A DNA stretch of 64,000 nt from Zeimonas arvi (GTDB lineage: Bacteria > Pseudomonadota > Gammaproteobacteria > Burkholderiales > Burkholderiaceae_E), in NCBI RefSeq assembly GCF_008039575.1, contig NZ_VDUY01000001.1, forward strand, positions 620,001 through 684,000. The letters run 5' to 3'. Under the pieces are notes generated by a model. That model searched no databases. It was not told the origin of the DNA and saw only the letters and a program-made list of their open reading frames with translations. Within the stretch, counting starts at the first letter, position 1; each line of letters begins with the position of its first letter. Positions 26,007 through 36,489 of this stretch are shown here, piece by piece. The translations under genes were made by a program, and so were the position numbers.

Positions 26007-27877
26007 CAGAAGGCGTACCCGACCGAGAGGTGGAAGCGCAGCCGCCGGACCTCGTCGCCCCAGGCCAGGTCCAGGTTGACCGGCCCGATCGGCGAGCGCC
26101 AGCGCACGCCGACCCCGGCGCCCCAGGCCGGCTTCCAGTCCTGCCAGCGGTCGGCGGCGTCGCCCGCGTCGAGGAAGACCGCGCCGTACCAGTCGCGCAC
26201 CAGCGGATGCTGGTACTCGAGGCTGGCCAGCGCCATCACGCGGCCACCGACGATCGCCCCGCCCTCGGGCACGCCCAGCGACAGGTAGGGGTAGCCGCGC
26301 ACCGTGTGCGTGCCGCCGGTGCGGAACAGGTTCTCGGTCGGGATCCCCTCGCGCGAGGAAGCGAAGACCTGCCCGCCTTCGACCAGGCCGACCAGGATGC
26401 CGCCATCGAAGGCCGAGCCCTCGGGCATCGGCCAGAAGCGCATCGCGCGCGCCCAGGTCCGCACGAAGCTGCGATCGCTGAACAGGGCCCGCGCGCCGCC
26501 CGAGGCCTGGGCGCTGATCGTGTAGCCGCGCCGCGGGTCGACCTGGGAGTCGACCCGGCGCAGGTTCCATGCATAGCCGAGCGTGAAGGCCTGCCGGCGG
26601 TCGGTCTCCGGGTCGAGCGGCACCGTGCGCTGCTCGGTCTGGTACTGCAGCGACAGGAAGTGGTCGATTTCCTCGCCGCGCTTGCCGCGCCCGACCAGCA
26701 CCGTCTGGCGGTCGGTCAGCTCGCCCTGGACCTCGAGCCGCTCGACGCGCGCGCCGGCCTGGTCGAAGTAGCCGTCCGCCCGCTGGGGCGTGCGCACCGA
26801 CACGAAGGCTCGCCGCCGCACGTCCTGCCACAGCAGGCCCGATTCGAGCTGCAGGCCGCGCCCGAGGAAGTCGCGATGCTCGTAGCCAAGCAGCGCGCGG
26901 GGCCCTTCGTCGGAGCTGTAGCCCACGCCCAGCGTCACGCGCTTGCGCCGCCGCTCGCGCAGCACCGCCACCACCGGCACCTCGGCCAGGCCGGGGTCGG
27001 CCTCGATCGCCGACAGGTCGGGCAGCACGTCGACTCCGGTGAAATAGCCGGATCCGCGCAGCCGGGCCTGGAAGCGCAGCAGCTGGTCGAAGTCGTAGGG
27101 GTCGCCGGCGGCATCCGGGCCCGCCTCGCGCCAGGGCTTGAGCGCCTCCACGATGCTGCGGTCGTAACGCTCCAGCCCGCGCACCGTGAGCGCGCCGAAG
27201 GGCAGGCGCGGACCGGTCTCGATCGTGAGCGCCAGGCTCGCGGCGGTGGCCTGCACGTCGACCTGGGCGCGGCTGCTCGCGATCTTCGCGCGCACGAAAC
27301 CGCGCTGCTGCAGCAGCTCGAGCATCAGCCGCTTGCCCTGCTCCCAGGCGCTGGGCCGGAAGAAACTGCCTTCCGGCAAGGGCCAGCGCTCGAGCAGCTC
27401 GTCGCGCAGCGCCTGCGCGTCGGCAGCGCCGTCGAGCTCGAAGGCCAGTCGCGACACCGTGGTGCGCGCGCCGGCGTCGACGGCGATGGTCACGGTGGGC
27501 AGGGCCGCGTCGGCAGCGGGCCGCGCCGGCGCCAGCAGGTCGGCCGGTTCGCCCGCCTCGGGCGGATCGACCCGGACCTCGACCTTCGCCGAAAAGTAGC
27601 CGGCGTCGCGCACGATGGCGGCGGCTTCTTCGCGACCGCGGATCACGAAGAGCGGCAGCTGCTCGCGCTCGAAGCCGGCCTCCTCGATCCAGCGCCCGAG
27701 CAGCGTGCGCTCGCGGATCGGCTCGACCAGTTCCTCGGGCGCCTCGATCTCCAGCCGGTAGTTCTCGGCGCGCGCCGGCAACGCGGCGACCAGCAGCAGC
27801 CAGGCGGTCGCGAGGAGGCGAAGCGCGCCGCGCGTCGGCGCGCCGTGACGATCAGGCGACCACGGTCTGCGGCGCAT
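26006..27877 (-). CDS. tamA: Outer-membrane assembly factor TamA (Omp85 family)
   Basis: TamA is the outer-membrane partner of TamB. The 623-residue precursor has a signal peptide ([21 protein letters not shown]), three POTRA-like periplasmic domains (residues 40-290; [15 protein letters not shown] at the first, [14 protein letters not shown] at the third), and a 16-strand Omp85 barrel. In the barrel the [17 protein letters not shown] segment matches the family RGY-containing region, and [11 protein letters not shown] holds the lid RGY motif. It ends in a C-terminal phenylalanine (GYAF), typical for barrel recognition by BamA. The start overlaps the upstream purM 3' end by 26 bases on the same strand. 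Confidence 0.94.
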   Translation of the reverse strand: MRRRPWSPDRHGAPTRGALRLLATAWLLLVAALPARAENYRLEIEAPEELVEPIRERTLLGRWIEEAGFEREQLPLFVIRGREEAAAIVRDAGYFSAKVEVRVDPPEAGEPADLLAPARPAADAALPTVTIAVDAGARTTVSRLAFELDGAADAQALRDELLERWPLPEGSFFRPSAWEQGKRLMLELLQQRGFVRAKIASSRAQVDVQATAASLALTIETGPRLPFGALTVRGLERYDRSIVEALKPWREAGPDAAGDPYDFDQLLRFQARLRGSGYFTGVDVLPDLSAIEADPGLAEVPVVAVLRERRRKRVTLGVGYSSDEGPRALLGYEHRDFLGRGLQLESGLLWQDVRRRAFVSVRTPQRADGYFDQAGARVERLEVQGELTDRQTVLVGRGKRGEEIDHFLSLQYQTEQRTVPLDPETDRRQAFTLGYAWNLRRVDSQVDPRRGYTISAQASGGARALFSDRSFVRTWARAMRFWPMPEGSAFDGGILVGLVEGGQVFASSREGIPTENLFRTGGTHTVRGYPYLSLGVPEGGAIVGGRVMALASLEYQHPLVRDWYGAVFLDAGDAADRWQDWKPAWGAGVGVRWRSPIGPVNLDLAWGDEVRRLRFHLSVGYAF

Positions 27878-28898
27878 CGCCCCGCCGCTCGACGATCTCC
27901 CCGATCCGCCAGGCGGTTTCGCCGGCGTCGTGCAGGGCCGCGAGCGCAGCGTCGACCGACTCGGCCGGAACGATCGCGACCATGCCGACGCCGCAGTTGA
28001 ACACGCGGTGCATCTCGTCGTCGGCCACGCGGCCTTCGCGCTGCAGCCACTGGAACAGCGACGGCATGGTCCAGGCGTCGCGATGCAGCACGGCCTGCAG
28101 GTGCTCGGGCAGCACGCGCGGCACGTTGCCGACCAGGCCGCCGCCGGTGATGTGGGCCAGACCGTGGACGGGCAGCGCCTCGAGCAGGCCCAGCACCGGC
28201 TTCACGTAGATGCGGGTGGGTGCGATCAGCGCATCGGCAAAAGAGCGGCCGTCGAAGTCGGCCTGCATCGCCGGCGTGTCGAAGCCGCCGTGGGCACGCT
28301 CGACGATGCGGCGGACCAGCGAATAGCCGTTCGAGTGCGCGCCGCTCGAGGCCAGGCCGATGACCGCGTTGCCCGCGGCGACCTTCGAGCCGTCGAGGAT
28401 CTTGGACTTCTCGACCGCGCCGACCGCGAAGCCGGCCAGGTCGTACTCGCCGTCGGGGTACATGCCAGGCATCTCGGCGGTCTCGCCGCCGATCAGCGCG
28501 CAGCCCGCCAGCTCGCAGCCTCGGGCGATGCCGCCGACCACCTGGGCGGCGGTGTCGACGTCGAGCCGGCCGCAGGCGAAGTAGTCGAGGAAGAACAGCG
28601 GCTCGGCGCCCTGGACCAGGATGTCGTTGACGCTCATGGCCACCAGGTCGATGCCGACCGTGTCGTGGCGGTTCAGCGAAAAGGCGACCTTCAGCTTGGT
28701 GCCCACGCCATCGGTGCCCGAGACCAGCACGGGCTCGCGGTAGCGCCTGGGCACCTCGAACAGCGCGCCGAAACCGCCGATGCCGGCCAGCACGCCCTCG
28801 CGCATCGTGCGTTTGGCAAGCGGCTTGATCCGGTCGACCAGCGCGTCGCCGGCATCGATGTCGACGCCGGCATCCTTGTAGGAGAGAGAATCAGCCAT
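27852..28898 (-). CDS. purM: Phosphoribosylformylglycinamidine cyclo-ligase
   Basis: PurM (AIR synthetase) catalyses the fifth step of purine synthesis, closing the imidazole ring with ATP. The 348-residue protein starts [21 protein letters not shown], the standard family opening. It shows the glycine-rich segment [79 protein letters not shown] and [16 protein letters not shown]. The ATG at 28898 was chosen because the conserved start lies there. It is divergent from the permease gene, and its 3' end overlaps tamA. Confidence 0.97.
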   Translation of the reverse strand: MADSLSYKDAGVDIDAGDALVDRIKPLAKRTMREGVLAGIGGFGALFEVPRRYREPVLVSGTDGVGTKLKVAFSLNRHDTVGIDLVAMSVNDILVQGAEPLFFLDYFACGRLDVDTAAQVVGGIARGCELAGCALIGGETAEMPGMYPDGEYDLAGFAVGAVEKSKILDGSKVAAGNAVIGLASSGAHSNGYSLVRRIVERAHGGFDTPAMQADFDGRSFADALIAPTRIYVKPVLGLLEALPVHGLAHITGGGLVGNVPRVLPEHLQAVLHRDAWTMPSLFQWLQREGRVADDEMHRVFNCGVGMVAIVPAESVDAALAALHDAGETAWRIGEIVERRGDAPQTVVA

Positions 28899-29016
28899 CG
28901 TGGCGGTATCCGGTGGAGTCGGTCGTGCGTTCGGTGGTGCGCGTCCGTTCGCATGCGTTTCGGCCGCAAGACGCCCCGCGCCCGTAAAATGGAGCTTTTC
29001 CCCGGATTGTAGCCTC

Positions 29017-30093
29017 TTGCCCTTCACCGCCCGCCAGCGCCAGACCTTGTTGTGGACAGGGGTAGGCGCGCTCTTCGTCTGGGCGCTGATCGCGCTCGGC
29101 CAGGTGCTCACGCCCTTCGTCGCGGCCGCGATCCTCGCCTACGTGCTGTCGCCGCTGGTGGCGGCGATGCAGCGCCGGCGCGTGCCCCGCCTGGTCGCGG
29201 TCGTGCTCGCCATTTCGCTGGCGCTGCTCGCGCTGCTCGCGCTGGTGCTGATCCTGGTGCCCATCGTGCAGAAGGAGTTCGGCCTGATCCGCAGCGAGTT
29301 GCCCGGGCTGGTGGCCACGATCACCGGCCGGGTGCAACCCTGGCTCGAGCGGATCTCCGGGCTCAGCATCCAGCTCGACGCAGCCTCGATCCGCGAATGG
29401 CTGGCCGCCCAGTTCGCCGACAGCGGCGAGGACGTGCTGGCCGCGCTGTTCGGCTACGCGAAGACCGGCTGGGGCGCCGCGCTGCAGGTGATCGGCACCC
29501 TGTTCCTGGTGCCGGTGGTGCTCTTCTACCTGCTGGCCGACTGGCCCGAGATCACCGGGCGCACCCGCGACCTGATCCCGCCGCGCTGGAAACCCGAGAT
29601 CGACGCGCTGCTCGGGGAAACCGACGCGCTGCTCGGCCAGTACCTGCGCGGCCAGATGCTGGTCATGCTGACGCTGGCGGTCTGGTTCTCGGTCGCCCTC
29701 CTGGTCGCGGGCTTCGAGCTGTGGCTGCCGATCGGCGTGCTGAGCGGGCTGCTGATCTTCATTCCGTACATCGGCTTCGCGCTCGGCTTCCTGTTCGCCG
29801 CCATCGCCGGCATGCTGCAGCTCGGGCCGCTGGCCGGTTTCGTGTCGGTGGCCGTGATCTATGGCATCGCCCAGGTCGCGGAAAGCACCTGGCTCACGCC
29901 CCGGCTGGTCGGCGAGCGGATCGGCCTGCACCCGGTGGCGGTGATCTTCGCGCTGCTGGCCTTCGGCGCGCTGTTCGGCTTCGTGGGCGTGCTGCTCGCG
30001 CTGCCGCTGGCGGCGATCACCGCGGTGGGCCTGCGCCGGCTGCGACAGGCCTGGGTCGACAGCGACTTCTACCGCCGCGAGCAGGGCCAGTGA
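29017..30093 (+). CDS. AI-2E family transporter (PerM-like permease)
   Basis: This 358-residue protein has about eight membrane helices and the pattern of the AI-2E/PerM family (formerly UPF0118): [20 protein letters not shown], a periplasmic amphipathic segment, [31 protein letters not shown], and [15 protein letters not shown] followed by [21 protein letters not shown]. Members export signalling compounds or sodium; the substrate is unknown. It lies between purM and hda, a common betaproteobacterial order. I start it at TTG 29017 (then [12 protein letters not shown]), since no in-frame ATG precedes the first helix. A GTG at 28900 would put the start against purM. A TAAAAT -10-like hexamer lies at 28985-28990. 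Confidence 0.85.
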   Translation: MPFTARQRQTLLWTGVGALFVWALIALGQVLTPFVAAAILAYVLSPLVAAMQRRRVPRLVAVVLAISLALLALLALVLILVPIVQKEFGLIRSELPGLVATITGRVQPWLERISGLSIQLDAASIREWLAAQFADSGEDVLAALFGYAKTGWGAALQVIGTLFLVPVVLFYLLADWPEITGRTRDLIPPRWKPEIDALLGETDALLGQYLRGQMLVMLTLAVWFSVALLVAGFELWLPIGVLSGLLIFIPYIGFALGFLFAAIAGMLQLGPLAGFVSVAVIYGIAQVAESTWLTPRLVGERIGLHPVAVIFALLAFGALFGFVGVLLALPLAAITAVGLRRLRQAWVDSDFYRREQGQ

Positions 30094-30104
30094 GCGCCGG
30101 CCCG

Positions 30105-30842
30105 ATGCGGCAGATCCCGCTGGCCCTGAGCGCCGCCGAGCCGCCTTCCTTCGACAACTACGTGGCAGGCAGCAACGGCGAAGCGCTGGCCGTCCTCCGG
30201 GTCGTGGCCGGGGAGGAAGACGCGGCGCCCGCGCCGCGCGCGGTCTACCTGTGGGGCGAGCCGGGCGCCGGCAAGACCCACCTGCTCGATGCGCTGGCCG
30301 CGGCGGTGGGGGCGCGCGCGATCCGCCTGGGGCCCGAACCGCCGACGGCGGCCTTCGCCGACGCGCTCGACCGGCTTTTGCAGCTTGCCGCCTCGCCACC
30401 GGGGGCCCGGCCCGCCGCGCCGGTGGTGATCGTCGACGACTGCGAAGGCCTCGACGACGCCCGCCAGCAGGCCGTCTTCCACCTGTTCAACCGGGTGGGC
30501 GAGATCCCGGGCGCGGCCTTCGCGGCGGCCGGCGCCCAGCCCCCGATTGCGCTGGCGCTGCGCGACGAGCTGCGCACCCGGCTCGGCTGGGGCGTGGTGC
30601 TGCGGCTCGCGCTGCTCACCGACGGCGAGAAGGCCGACGCGCTGCGCCGCGCCGCGCAGGGTCGAGGCATCGCGCTGCCCGACGAGCTGATCCGCTGGCT
30701 TCTCACCCACCGCTCGCGCGACATCCGCTGGTTGCTGCGGCTGCTCGACGCGCTGGACCGCTACGCGCTCGAGCGCAAGCGCGCCATCACGCTGCCGCTG
30801 CTGCGCGAATTCGAGAACGCCGAGCCGCTGGTAAAATCATAA
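30105..30842 (+). CDS. hda: DnaA-inactivating regulator Hda
   Basis: Hda binds the sliding clamp and stimulates hydrolysis of DnaA-ATP to prevent re-initiation. The 245-residue protein begins with a clamp-binding-type motif, QIPLAL (QLSLPL in E. coli). Then come PSFDNYVAGSNGEALAVL, Walker A WGEPGAGKTHLLDA, Walker-B-like VVIVDDCEGL, the sensor region LRDELRTRLGWGVVLRLALL and RSRDIRWLLRLLDALDRYAL. It resembles AAA+ domain III of DnaA without domain IV. A GTG at 30090 overlapping the upstream stop is an alternative start that adds five residues. Confidence 0.92.
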   Translation: MRQIPLALSAAEPPSFDNYVAGSNGEALAVLRVVAGEEDAAPAPRAVYLWGEPGAGKTHLLDALAAAVGARAIRLGPEPPTAAFADALDRLLQLAASPPGARPAAPVVIVDDCEGLDDARQQAVFHLFNRVGEIPGAAFAAAGAQPPIALALRDELRTRLGWGVVLRLALLTDGEKADALRRAAQGRGIALPDELIRWLLTHRSRDIRWLLRLLDALDRYALERKRAITLPLLREFENAEPLVKS

Positions 30843-30849
30843 TCGAATC

Positions 30850-31563
30850 ATGCATTTGAACACTCCCTCCCAGTCCGCCACGCCCCACCGGGCCTCCGCC
30901 CGGCTCGCGCTGTTCGACCTCGACTACACGCTGCTGCCGATCGACAGCGATTACGAGTGGGCGCGCTTCCTGGTGCGCATCGGCGTGGTCGACGGCGCCG
31001 AGTACGAGCGCCGCAACGACGAGTTCTTCCGCCAGTACCACGCGGGCACGCTCGACATCCACGAGTTCCTCGAGTTCCAGCTCGCGCCGCTCGGCGCCCA
31101 CCCGCCCGAAACTCTCGAGCGCTGGCACGCGCAGTTCATGGAAGAAGTCATCCGGCCACAGCTCCGACCGCGCGCGCTGGAACTGGTGCGCGGCCACCTG
31201 GAGCGCGGCGACCTGTGCGCGATCGTCACCGCGACCAACGAGTTCGTGACCGGCCCGATCGCCCGCGCCTTCGGCATCGAGCACCTGGTCGCGACCGGCG
31301 TCGAGCGCGTCGGCGGCCGCTACACCGGCCGCCCGAGCGGCACGCCCTCGTTCCGCGAGGGCAAGATCCTGCGCACCCGCGAGTGGCTCGCCGACCTGGG
31401 CCGCGACTTCGCCGATTTCGGCGAGAGCTGGTTCTACAGCGACTCGGCCAACGACGTCCCGCTGCTCGAGCAGGTCACGAACCCTGTGGCCACCAATCCC
31501 GACGAGCGCCTCGCGGCGCTGGCCGGCGAACGCAACTGGCCGGTCCTGAGGCTCTTCGAATGA
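30850..31563 (+). CDS. HAD-IB family hydrolase (SerB-like phosphatase)
   Basis: This 237-residue protein has the HAD phosphatase core: nucleophile motif LALFDLDYTLLP (DLDYT), motif II IVTATNEFVTGPIA, the lysine in REGKILRTREWL, and motif IV FYSDSANDVPLLEQV. The helical cap fits subclass IB. Such enzymes remove phosphate from small metabolites; a related gene sits beside hda and pcnB in many Burkholderiales, and its substrate is unknown. The ATG is seven bases after hda, with TAAAAT and CATAAT hexamers just upstream. The stop overlaps the pcnB start (ATGA). Confidence 0.9.
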   Translation: MHLNTPSQSATPHRASARLALFDLDYTLLPIDSDYEWARFLVRIGVVDGAEYERRNDEFFRQYHAGTLDIHEFLEFQLAPLGAHPPETLERWHAQFMEEVIRPQLRPRALELVRGHLERGDLCAIVTATNEFVTGPIARAFGIEHLVATGVERVGGRYTGRPSGTPSFREGKILRTREWLADLGRDFADFGESWFYSDSANDVPLLEQVTNPVATNPDERLAALAGERNWPVLRLFE

Positions 31564-32960
31564 TCCGCAAGCTCATCGACAAGTTGATCGGCGGCCGCAA
31601 GGGAGCGCGTGCGGCGGTGCGACGCAAGCCGAAGCAATACCGCGGGACGGAGCTCGGGATGATCCTCGAGGACGTCTCCCAGGCCGCGGTGCGCACCTGC
31701 GAGACGCTGCAAAAGGCGGGCCACCAGGCCTGGATCGTGGGCGGCGGGGTGCGCGACCTGCTGCTTAAGCTCGAGCCCAAGGACTTCGACGTGGCCACCG
31801 ACGCCACGCCCGACCAGGTGCGCGCGCTGTTCCGCCGCTCGCGGATCATCGGCCGGCGCTTCCAGATCGTGCACGTGATGTACGGCCGCGAGCAGATCGA
31901 GGTCTCGACCTTCCGGGCAATCCAGGAAGACGCCGAGACCGACGAGCACGGCCGCGTGCTGCGCGACAACGTCTGGGGCACGCAGGCCGAGGACGCCGCT
32001 CGCCGCGACTTCACGATCAACGCGCTCTACTACGACCCGGTGGCCGACATCGTGCTCGACTACCACGACGGCGTGCGCGACCTGAAGGCCCGCACGCTGC
32101 GGATGATCGGCGACCCCGTCACGCGCTTCCGCGAAGATCCGGTGCGCATGCTGCGGGTGGCCCGCTTCGTGGCCAAGCTCGGGTTCAAGATCGACCCGGC
32201 CACCCGCAAGCCGATCGCCGAACTGGCGCCGCTGGTGCGCAACGTGCCGTCGGCACGGCTGTTCGACGAAATGCTCAAGCTGCTCACCTCGGGACACGCG
32301 ATGGCCTGCCTGCAGGAGTTGCGCCGCGAGGGCCTGCACCACGGCATGCTGCCGATGCTCGACGTGATCCTCGAGCAGCCCGACGGCAAGAGCTTCGTCT
32401 CGCTCGCGCTCGAGCGCACCGACGAGCGGGTGCGCGCCGACCGCACGATCTCGCCCGGATTCCTGTTCGCCACGCTGCTCTGGCAGCCGGTGGCGGGGCG
32501 CTGGCGCGAAGGCGTCGCGCGCGGCGCGCCGGCCATTCCGGCGCTGGCCGACGCGATCGACTCGGTGCTCGACGAACAAGGCAATCGCCTGGCGATCACC
32601 CGCCGGTTTCTCGCCGACATGCGCGAGATCTGGATGATGCAGCCGCGCTTCGAGCGCCGCACCGGCCGCTCGCCCTGGGGCCTGGTCGAGCACCTGCGCT
32701 TCCGCGCCGGCTACGATTTTCTGCTGCTGCGCTGCCAGTCGGGCGAGCTGCCCGAGGAGATCGGCCGCTGGTGGACCGATTTCCAGGGCGCCGACAACGA
32801 GCAGCGCGAGGCGCTGATCGCCGAGGCACAGGCCAGCCGCACCGCGGGCGGCCCGGGTTCGGGCAGCGGCGCGCGCAAGCGCCGCCGGCGAAGCGGTCGC
32901 AAGCGTTCGGAGTCCGCCGGCGAAGGGCGCGACCTGAGCGACCCTGGCCAGGCAGCCTGA
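31560..32960 (+). CDS. pcnB: Poly(A) polymerase PcnB
   Basis: PcnB adds 3' poly(A) tails that mark RNA for decay. The 466-residue protein has the class II nucleotidyltransferase head: [20 protein letters not shown], then [19 protein letters not shown] with the catalytic aspartates, [21 protein letters not shown], and [18 protein letters not shown]-binding helices follow ([22 protein letters not shown]). The Lys/Arg-rich tail ([13 protein letters not shown]) is typical of PcnB and distinguishes it from CCA-adding enzyme, as does its length. Translation is coupled to the HAD gene. Confidence 0.94.
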   Translation: MIRKLIDKLIGGRKGARAAVRRKPKQYRGTELGMILEDVSQAAVRTCETLQKAGHQAWIVGGGVRDLLLKLEPKDFDVATDATPDQVRALFRRSRIIGRRFQIVHVMYGREQIEVSTFRAIQEDAETDEHGRVLRDNVWGTQAEDAARRDFTINALYYDPVADIVLDYHDGVRDLKARTLRMIGDPVTRFREDPVRMLRVARFVAKLGFKIDPATRKPIAELAPLVRNVPSARLFDEMLKLLTSGHAMACLQELRREGLHHGMLPMLDVILEQPDGKSFVSLALERTDERVRADRTISPGFLFATLLWQPVAGRWREGVARGAPAIPALADAIDSVLDEQGNRLAITRRFLADMREIWMMQPRFERRTGRSPWGLVEHLRFRAGYDFLLLRCQSGELPEEIGRWWTDFQGADNEQREALIAEAQASRTAGGPGSGSGARKRRRRSGRKRSESAGEGRDLSDPGQAA

Positions 32961-32991
32961 GCGGCCGGGCCCGGGGCTCGCGCACGCTGCC

Positions 32992-33567
32992 ATGAACGCG
33001 CCGGCGCGCGCCTGGGTCGCCCTGGGCGCCAACCTGGGCGACGCCAGGCGGGCGCTCGTCGACGCACTCTCGGCACTGGCCGCGCTGCCCGGCACGCGGG
33101 TCGTCGCGGTGTCGTCGCTCTACCGGAGCGCCCCGGTCGACACGGCCGGCCCGGACTTCCTCAACGCGGTCGCCGCGCTCGACACCGGGCTCGCGCCCGC
33201 CGATCTGCTCGCGGCGATGCATGCGATCGAGCACGCCGCCGGCCGCGAGCGGCCCTACCGCAACGCGCCGCGCCTGCTCGACCTGGATCTGCTGCTGCAC
33301 GGCGACACGCTGTCCGACGCCCCGGCGCTCGTGCTGCCTCACCCGCGCATGCACCTGCGCGCTTTCGTGATGGCGCCGCTGGCCGAACTGGCGCCGACGC
33401 TGTCGGTGCCCGGCCGCGGCCGGGTCGACATGCTGCTCGAACGCATCACCGGCCAGCCGATCGAACGATTGCACCCGGCGCCCGACGGCCCCGACCGGCC
33501 CGGGTGGCCCGGGCCCCTGTACCCCCCGACGAGCGCCCCCTCGCGAGACAACCGGGACAATCCATGA
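32992..33567 (+). CDS. folK: 2-amino-4-hydroxy-6-hydroxymethyldihydropteridine diphosphokinase
   Basis: FolK transfers pyrophosphate from ATP to the pterin in folate synthesis. The 191-residue protein contains [64 protein letters not shown] with the metal-binding aspartates in DLDLLL, and [20 protein letters not shown] 35-residue Pro/Asp-rich tail beyond the core is unusual and probably disordered. It lies 31 bases after pcnB, a frequent proteobacterial pairing, and its stop overlaps the next start. Confidence 0.95.
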   Translation: MNAPARAWVALGANLGDARRALVDALSALAALPGTRVVAVSSLYRSAPVDTAGPDFLNAVAALDTGLAPADLLAAMHAIEHAAGRERPYRNAPRLLDLDLLLHGDTLSDAPALVLPHPRMHLRAFVMAPLAELAPTLSVPGRGRVDMLLERITGQPIERLHPAPDGPDRPGWPGPLYPPTSAPSRDNRDNP

Positions 33568-33914
33568 GCACGCTGCCGATCCCGCTGCAGACCGTCCTGT
33601 TGCTGACGCTGTCCAACGTCTTCATGACTTTCGCCTGGTACGCCCATCTGAAGGATCTGGCCGCCCGTCCCTGGTGGATCGCCGCGCTCGTCAGCTGGGG
33701 CGTGGCGTTCTTCGAGTACATGCTGCAAGTGCCGGCGAACCGGATAGGATTCGGACACTTCACGCTGCCCCAGCTGAAGATCATCCAGGAGGTGATCACG
33801 CTGGCGGTGTTCGTGCCCTTCGCCGTGCTCTACATGAACCAGCCCGTCAAGCTCGACTACCTCTGGGCCGCGCTGTGCATGCTGGGCGCGGTCTATTTCA
33901 TCTTCCGCTCCTGA
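33564..33914 (+). CDS. DMT-type small membrane protein (DUF486 family)
   Basis: This 116-residue integral membrane protein has four predicted helices: [59 protein letters not shown] and [15 protein letters not shown]. The pattern, including the charged-residue spacing KDLAARPWW and NRIGFG, matches DUF486, a small family related to drug/metabolite exporters. No transport substrate is known to me. The ATG overlaps the folK stop (ATGA), so it is translated with folK, although a role in folate metabolism is not implied. Confidence 0.88.
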   Translation: MSTLPIPLQTVLLLTLSNVFMTFAWYAHLKDLAARPWWIAALVSWGVAFFEYMLQVPANRIGFGHFTLPQLKIIQEVITLAVFVPFAVLYMNQPVKLDYLWAALCMLGAVYFIFRS

Positions 33915-33933
33915 CGCGCACCCTCTCCTGCCG

Positions 33934-34623
33934 ATGACCGATCCGCACACTGCCTCACCGGGCCCCGCCCCCGATCTCGCCTCGCCCTTCGAGCGCTTCC
34001 GGCACATCGTCGTCGAAGGCCCGATCGGCGCCGGCAAGACCTCGCTGGCGCGCAAGCTGGCCGAGCGCTTCGGCGCGCAGCCGGTGCTCGAAGAGGCAAT
34101 GGGCAACCCCTTCCTCGAGCGCTTCTACCGGGACAGCCGGCGCTACGCGCTGCCCACGCAGCTCTTCTTCCTGTTCCAGCGGGTCAACCAGCTGCGCGAC
34201 CTGGCCCAGCACGACCTGTTCTCGCAGGCGATGGTCGGCGACTTCCTGCTGGACAAGGACCCGCTGTTCGCGCGGCTCACGCTCGACGACGACGAGCTCA
34301 GGCTCTACCAGCAGATCTTCGACAGCCTGAGCCCGCAGGCGCCCACGCCGGACCTGGTCATCTACCTGCAGGCCCAGCCCGACACGCTGGTCGAGCGGGT
34401 GCAGAAACGCGGCATCGGGATGGAGGCCGCGATCTCCGAGCCCTACCTGCGTGCCCTGGCCGAGACCTACAGCCGCTACTTCTACCACTACGACGAGGCG
34501 CCGCTGCTGATCGTGAACACCGAGCACCTGAACCCGATCGACCGCGACGAGGACTTCGCGGTGCTGGTCAGGCAGCTCGCGGAGTTGCGCGGCCGGCGCA
34601 GCTTCTTCAGCATCGGGGAGTGA
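33934..34623 (+). CDS. Deoxynucleoside kinase (dAK/dGK family)
   Basis: This 229-residue protein has a P-loop, IVVEGPIGAGKTSLARKLA, at residue 26, EEAMGNPFLERFYRD, LPTQLFFLFQRVNQ and the LID-like region QAQPDTLVERVQKRGIGMEAAI. These are the hallmarks of the deoxyadenosine/deoxyguanosine kinase family. It salvages deoxynucleosides to monophosphates in the cytoplasm. In many betaproteobacteria this gene lies between folK and panB; panB is not in this position here. It is a complete gene with a normal start. Confidence 0.9.
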   Translation: MTDPHTASPGPAPDLASPFERFRHIVVEGPIGAGKTSLARKLAERFGAQPVLEEAMGNPFLERFYRDSRRYALPTQLFFLFQRVNQLRDLAQHDLFSQAMVGDFLLDKDPLFARLTLDDDELRLYQQIFDSLSPQAPTPDLVIYLQAQPDTLVERVQKRGIGMEAAISEPYLRALAETYSRYFYHYDEAPLLIVNTEHLNPIDRDEDFAVLVRQLAELRGRRSFFSIGE

Positions 34624-34651
34624 GGCCTTCGCGGCCACTGCCCGGCACCGC

Positions 34652-34681
34652 ACCCACGATGACCGCACCCACGATCACCGC
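34652..34681 (+). repeat. Two tandem 15-bp copies before the CNNM gene
   Basis: CACCCACGATGACCG is directly followed by CACCCACGATCACCG (one difference), ending three bases before the ATG at 34685. It fills the 61-base gap after the kinase gene and leaves no obvious ribosome site. It probably arose by local slippage. Confidence 0.6.
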
Positions 34682-34684
34682 CAC

Positions 34685-36001
34685 ATGGAGTCTCCGCTGA
34701 CACTCGGGCTGATCCTGCTGCTGATCCTGGCGAGCGCCTTCCTGTCGCTGTCGGAGATCGCGATGGCCGCCGCCCGCCGGCTGCGCCTGCAACAGCTCGC
34801 CGATGCCGGCGACGCGCGGGCGACGCGCGCGCTGGAGATCCAGGTCCGGCCGGGCAACTACTTCACCGTGGTGCAGATCGGCCAGAACATGGTGGCGATT
34901 CTCGGCGGCATCGTCGGCGAGGGCGTGCTCACGCCCTGGTTCGTGTCGCTGCTCGAGCATGTCGCGAGCCCGAAGGCGGCGGCCACGATCGGCTTCGTCG
35001 CATCGTTTGCCACGGTGACCTCGCTGTTCGTGCTGTTCTCCGACCTGTTCCCGAAGCGGCTGGCCATGGTCAGTCCCGAGGCGCTGGTGCTGCGGGTCGT
35101 CGGCCCGATGCGCTGGTTCATGTTCCTGCTGCGGCCCGCGGTGTGGGTCTTCGACGGGCTGGCCAACCTGCTGATCCGCGCGTTCCGGCTGCCCACCGAG
35201 CGCGACGAGCGGGTCACCTCGGCCGACATCCTGGCCATGGCCGAGGCCAGCGCGCAGGCCGGCCTGCTGGCGGTGCAGGAACAGCAGGTGATCGAGAACG
35301 TGTTCGAGCTCGACACCCGCACGGTGGAGAGCGCGATGACCACGCGCGAGCGGATCGTGTACCTGCTTCTCGACGACAGCGACGAGCAGATCCGCAGCCG
35401 CATCGCTTCGCAACCGCACTCCACCTACCTGGTCTGCGACCAGCACATCGACCAGGTGGTCGGCTACGTGGACGCGCCCGACCTGTTCCAGCGCGTGCTG
35501 CAGAACGAGTCGATCTCGCTGAACGACAGGTTCGCCGGCGAGCTGATCCGCAAGGTGCTGATCGTGCCCGACCGGCTCACACTGTCCGAGGTGCTCGAGC
35601 AGTTCCGCCAGGCGCACGAGGACTTCGCGGTGATCGTCAACGAGTACAGCCTCGTGGTCGGCATCATCACGCTGAACGACGTGATGAGCACGGTGATGGG
35701 CAGCCTGGTGGCGCCCGGCGACGAGGAGCAGATCGTGCGCCGCGACGACGGCTCCTGGCTGATGGACGGCCTCACGCCGATCGGCGACGTGGCCCGCGCG
35801 ATCGACGCCGACGCGACGGCGCTGCCGCACCGCGGCCAGTACGACACGCTGGCCGGCTTCCTGATGGTGATGCTGCGCCGGATTCCTCGGCGCACCGACA
35901 CGCTGACCTGGGCCGGCCACTGCTTCGAGGTGATGGACGTCGACGGCTACAAGATCGACCAGGTGATGGTCACGCGGGTGGACGAAGGGCATCGGGAGTG
36001 A
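34685..36001 (+). CDS. CNNM/CorC-type hemolysin-family transporter
   Basis: This 438-residue protein has an N-terminal DUF21/CNNM membrane domain with four helices ([28 protein letters not shown] at the start), two CBS domains (residues 215-340; [37 protein letters not shown]) and a C-terminal CorC_HlyC domain ([17 protein letters not shown] ... [18 protein letters not shown]). Proteins of this class affect magnesium or cobalt movement across the inner membrane; the old name hemolysin is historical. It stands at the end of the rightward block before cspA. The sequence looks intact. Confidence 0.9.
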   Translation: MESPLTLGLILLLILASAFLSLSEIAMAAARRLRLQQLADAGDARATRALEIQVRPGNYFTVVQIGQNMVAILGGIVGEGVLTPWFVSLLEHVASPKAAATIGFVASFATVTSLFVLFSDLFPKRLAMVSPEALVLRVVGPMRWFMFLLRPAVWVFDGLANLLIRAFRLPTERDERVTSADILAMAEASAQAGLLAVQEQQVIENVFELDTRTVESAMTTRERIVYLLLDDSDEQIRSRIASQPHSTYLVCDQHIDQVVGYVDAPDLFQRVLQNESISLNDRFAGELIRKVLIVPDRLTLSEVLEQFRQAHEDFAVIVNEYSLVVGIITLNDVMSTVMGSLVAPGDEEQIVRRDDGSWLMDGLTPIGDVARAIDADATALPHRGQYDTLAGFLMVMLRRIPRRTDTLTWAGHCFEVMDVDGYKIDQVMVTRVDEGHRE

Positions 36002-36216
36002 GCCCGCATGCGAATGCGAAAATAAAGGTATCCCTGCGCCCCCGCTTCATGTACTATTCGCTTCGTAGATCTGTTCAAGACTGTATTTCTGTAAGTCTCC
36101 TCTGCACCGGCCGGGTTCTCCGGCAGGCTCGGTCGAAATTCCCAGCGGTGAGTTTCTTGGCGTTTCTGCACTGCGTCGGCATGTGCTTGCGCAACACTCA
36201 TCAAAAGGAAATCGAC
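36002..36216 (+). promoter_or_regulatory. Long, low-GC upstream leader of cspA
   Basis: The 215 bases before cspA contain no gene. They are clearly less GC-rich than the flanks and include several -10-like hexamers (for example TACTAT at about 36055 and TGTATT at about 36082) and a small hairpin (CCGGCCGGGTTCTCCGG). cspA-type genes usually have long structured leaders that act as RNA thermosensors. This is compatible, but no cold box could be identified with certainty. Confidence 0.4.
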
Positions 36217-36423
36217 ATGACCGAGACCGGCATCGTCAAGTGGTTCAACGAAGAAAAAGGCTTCGGCTTCATTACCCCGGACACCGGCGGTAAGGACCTG
36301 TTCGCCCACTTCAGCCAGATCCAGGGCGGCGGCTTCAAGACCCTGGCCGAAAGCCAGCGCGTCCAGTTCGAAGTGACCCAGGGCCAGAAAGGTCCCCAGG
36401 CCTCGAACATCCGCGTGCTCTGA
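36217..36423 (+). CDS. cspA: Cold-shock protein, CspA family
   Basis: This 68-residue single cold-shock domain begins [20 protein letters not shown]. It carries both RNA-binding motifs, KGFGFI and DLFAHFS, and ends [14 protein letters not shown]. It binds single-stranded RNA or DNA and melts RNA secondary structure. The ribosome site AAGGA lies a few bases upstream of the ATG. A perfect intrinsic terminator follows (36462-36489). The mercury transposon begins exactly at the end of that terminator, so cspA itself is unharmed. Confidence 0.95.
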   Translation: MTETGIVKWFNEEKGFGFITPDTGGKDLFAHFSQIQGGGFKTLAESQRVQFEVTQGQKGPQASNIRVL

Positions 36424-36461
36424 TCGACACGCCGGCGGCCCCTTGCGGGGTTGCCCGAAAG

Positions 36462-36489
36462 AACCGCGGCCTGGTCCGCGGTTTTTTTT
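36462..36489 (+). terminator. Rho-independent terminator of cspA
   Basis: AACCGCGG and CCGCGGTT form a perfect 8-bp stem around a six-base loop, followed directly by eight T residues (the first two shared with the stem). The T-tract is also the left copy of the target duplication of the ISL3-family transposon. The element inserted at the end of the terminator without breaking the hairpin. Confidence 0.9.
36482..36489. repeat. Left target-site duplication (T8) of the transposon
   Basis: Eight T residues lie directly before the left inverted repeat, matched by TTTTTTTT immediately after the right inverted repeat at 43075-43082. ISL3-family elements make 8-bp duplications and favour AT-rich targets. 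Because the sequence is homopolymeric, the duplication length is an inference. Confidence 0.75.

Noticed and set aside
21079..26288. Open frames of more than 1500 residues on both strands across the tamB region
   Set aside because: Low-complexity Arg/Ala/Gly or His/Gln/Arg sequence; the tamB frame has the conserved DUF490 C-terminus and a membrane anchor, so the others are shadows.
36060..36095. CTGT-containing repeats in the cspA leader as a Pho box
   Set aside because: The CTGT units are spaced by 10 and 8 bases rather than 11, and the 7-bp units do not match the PhoB consensus.
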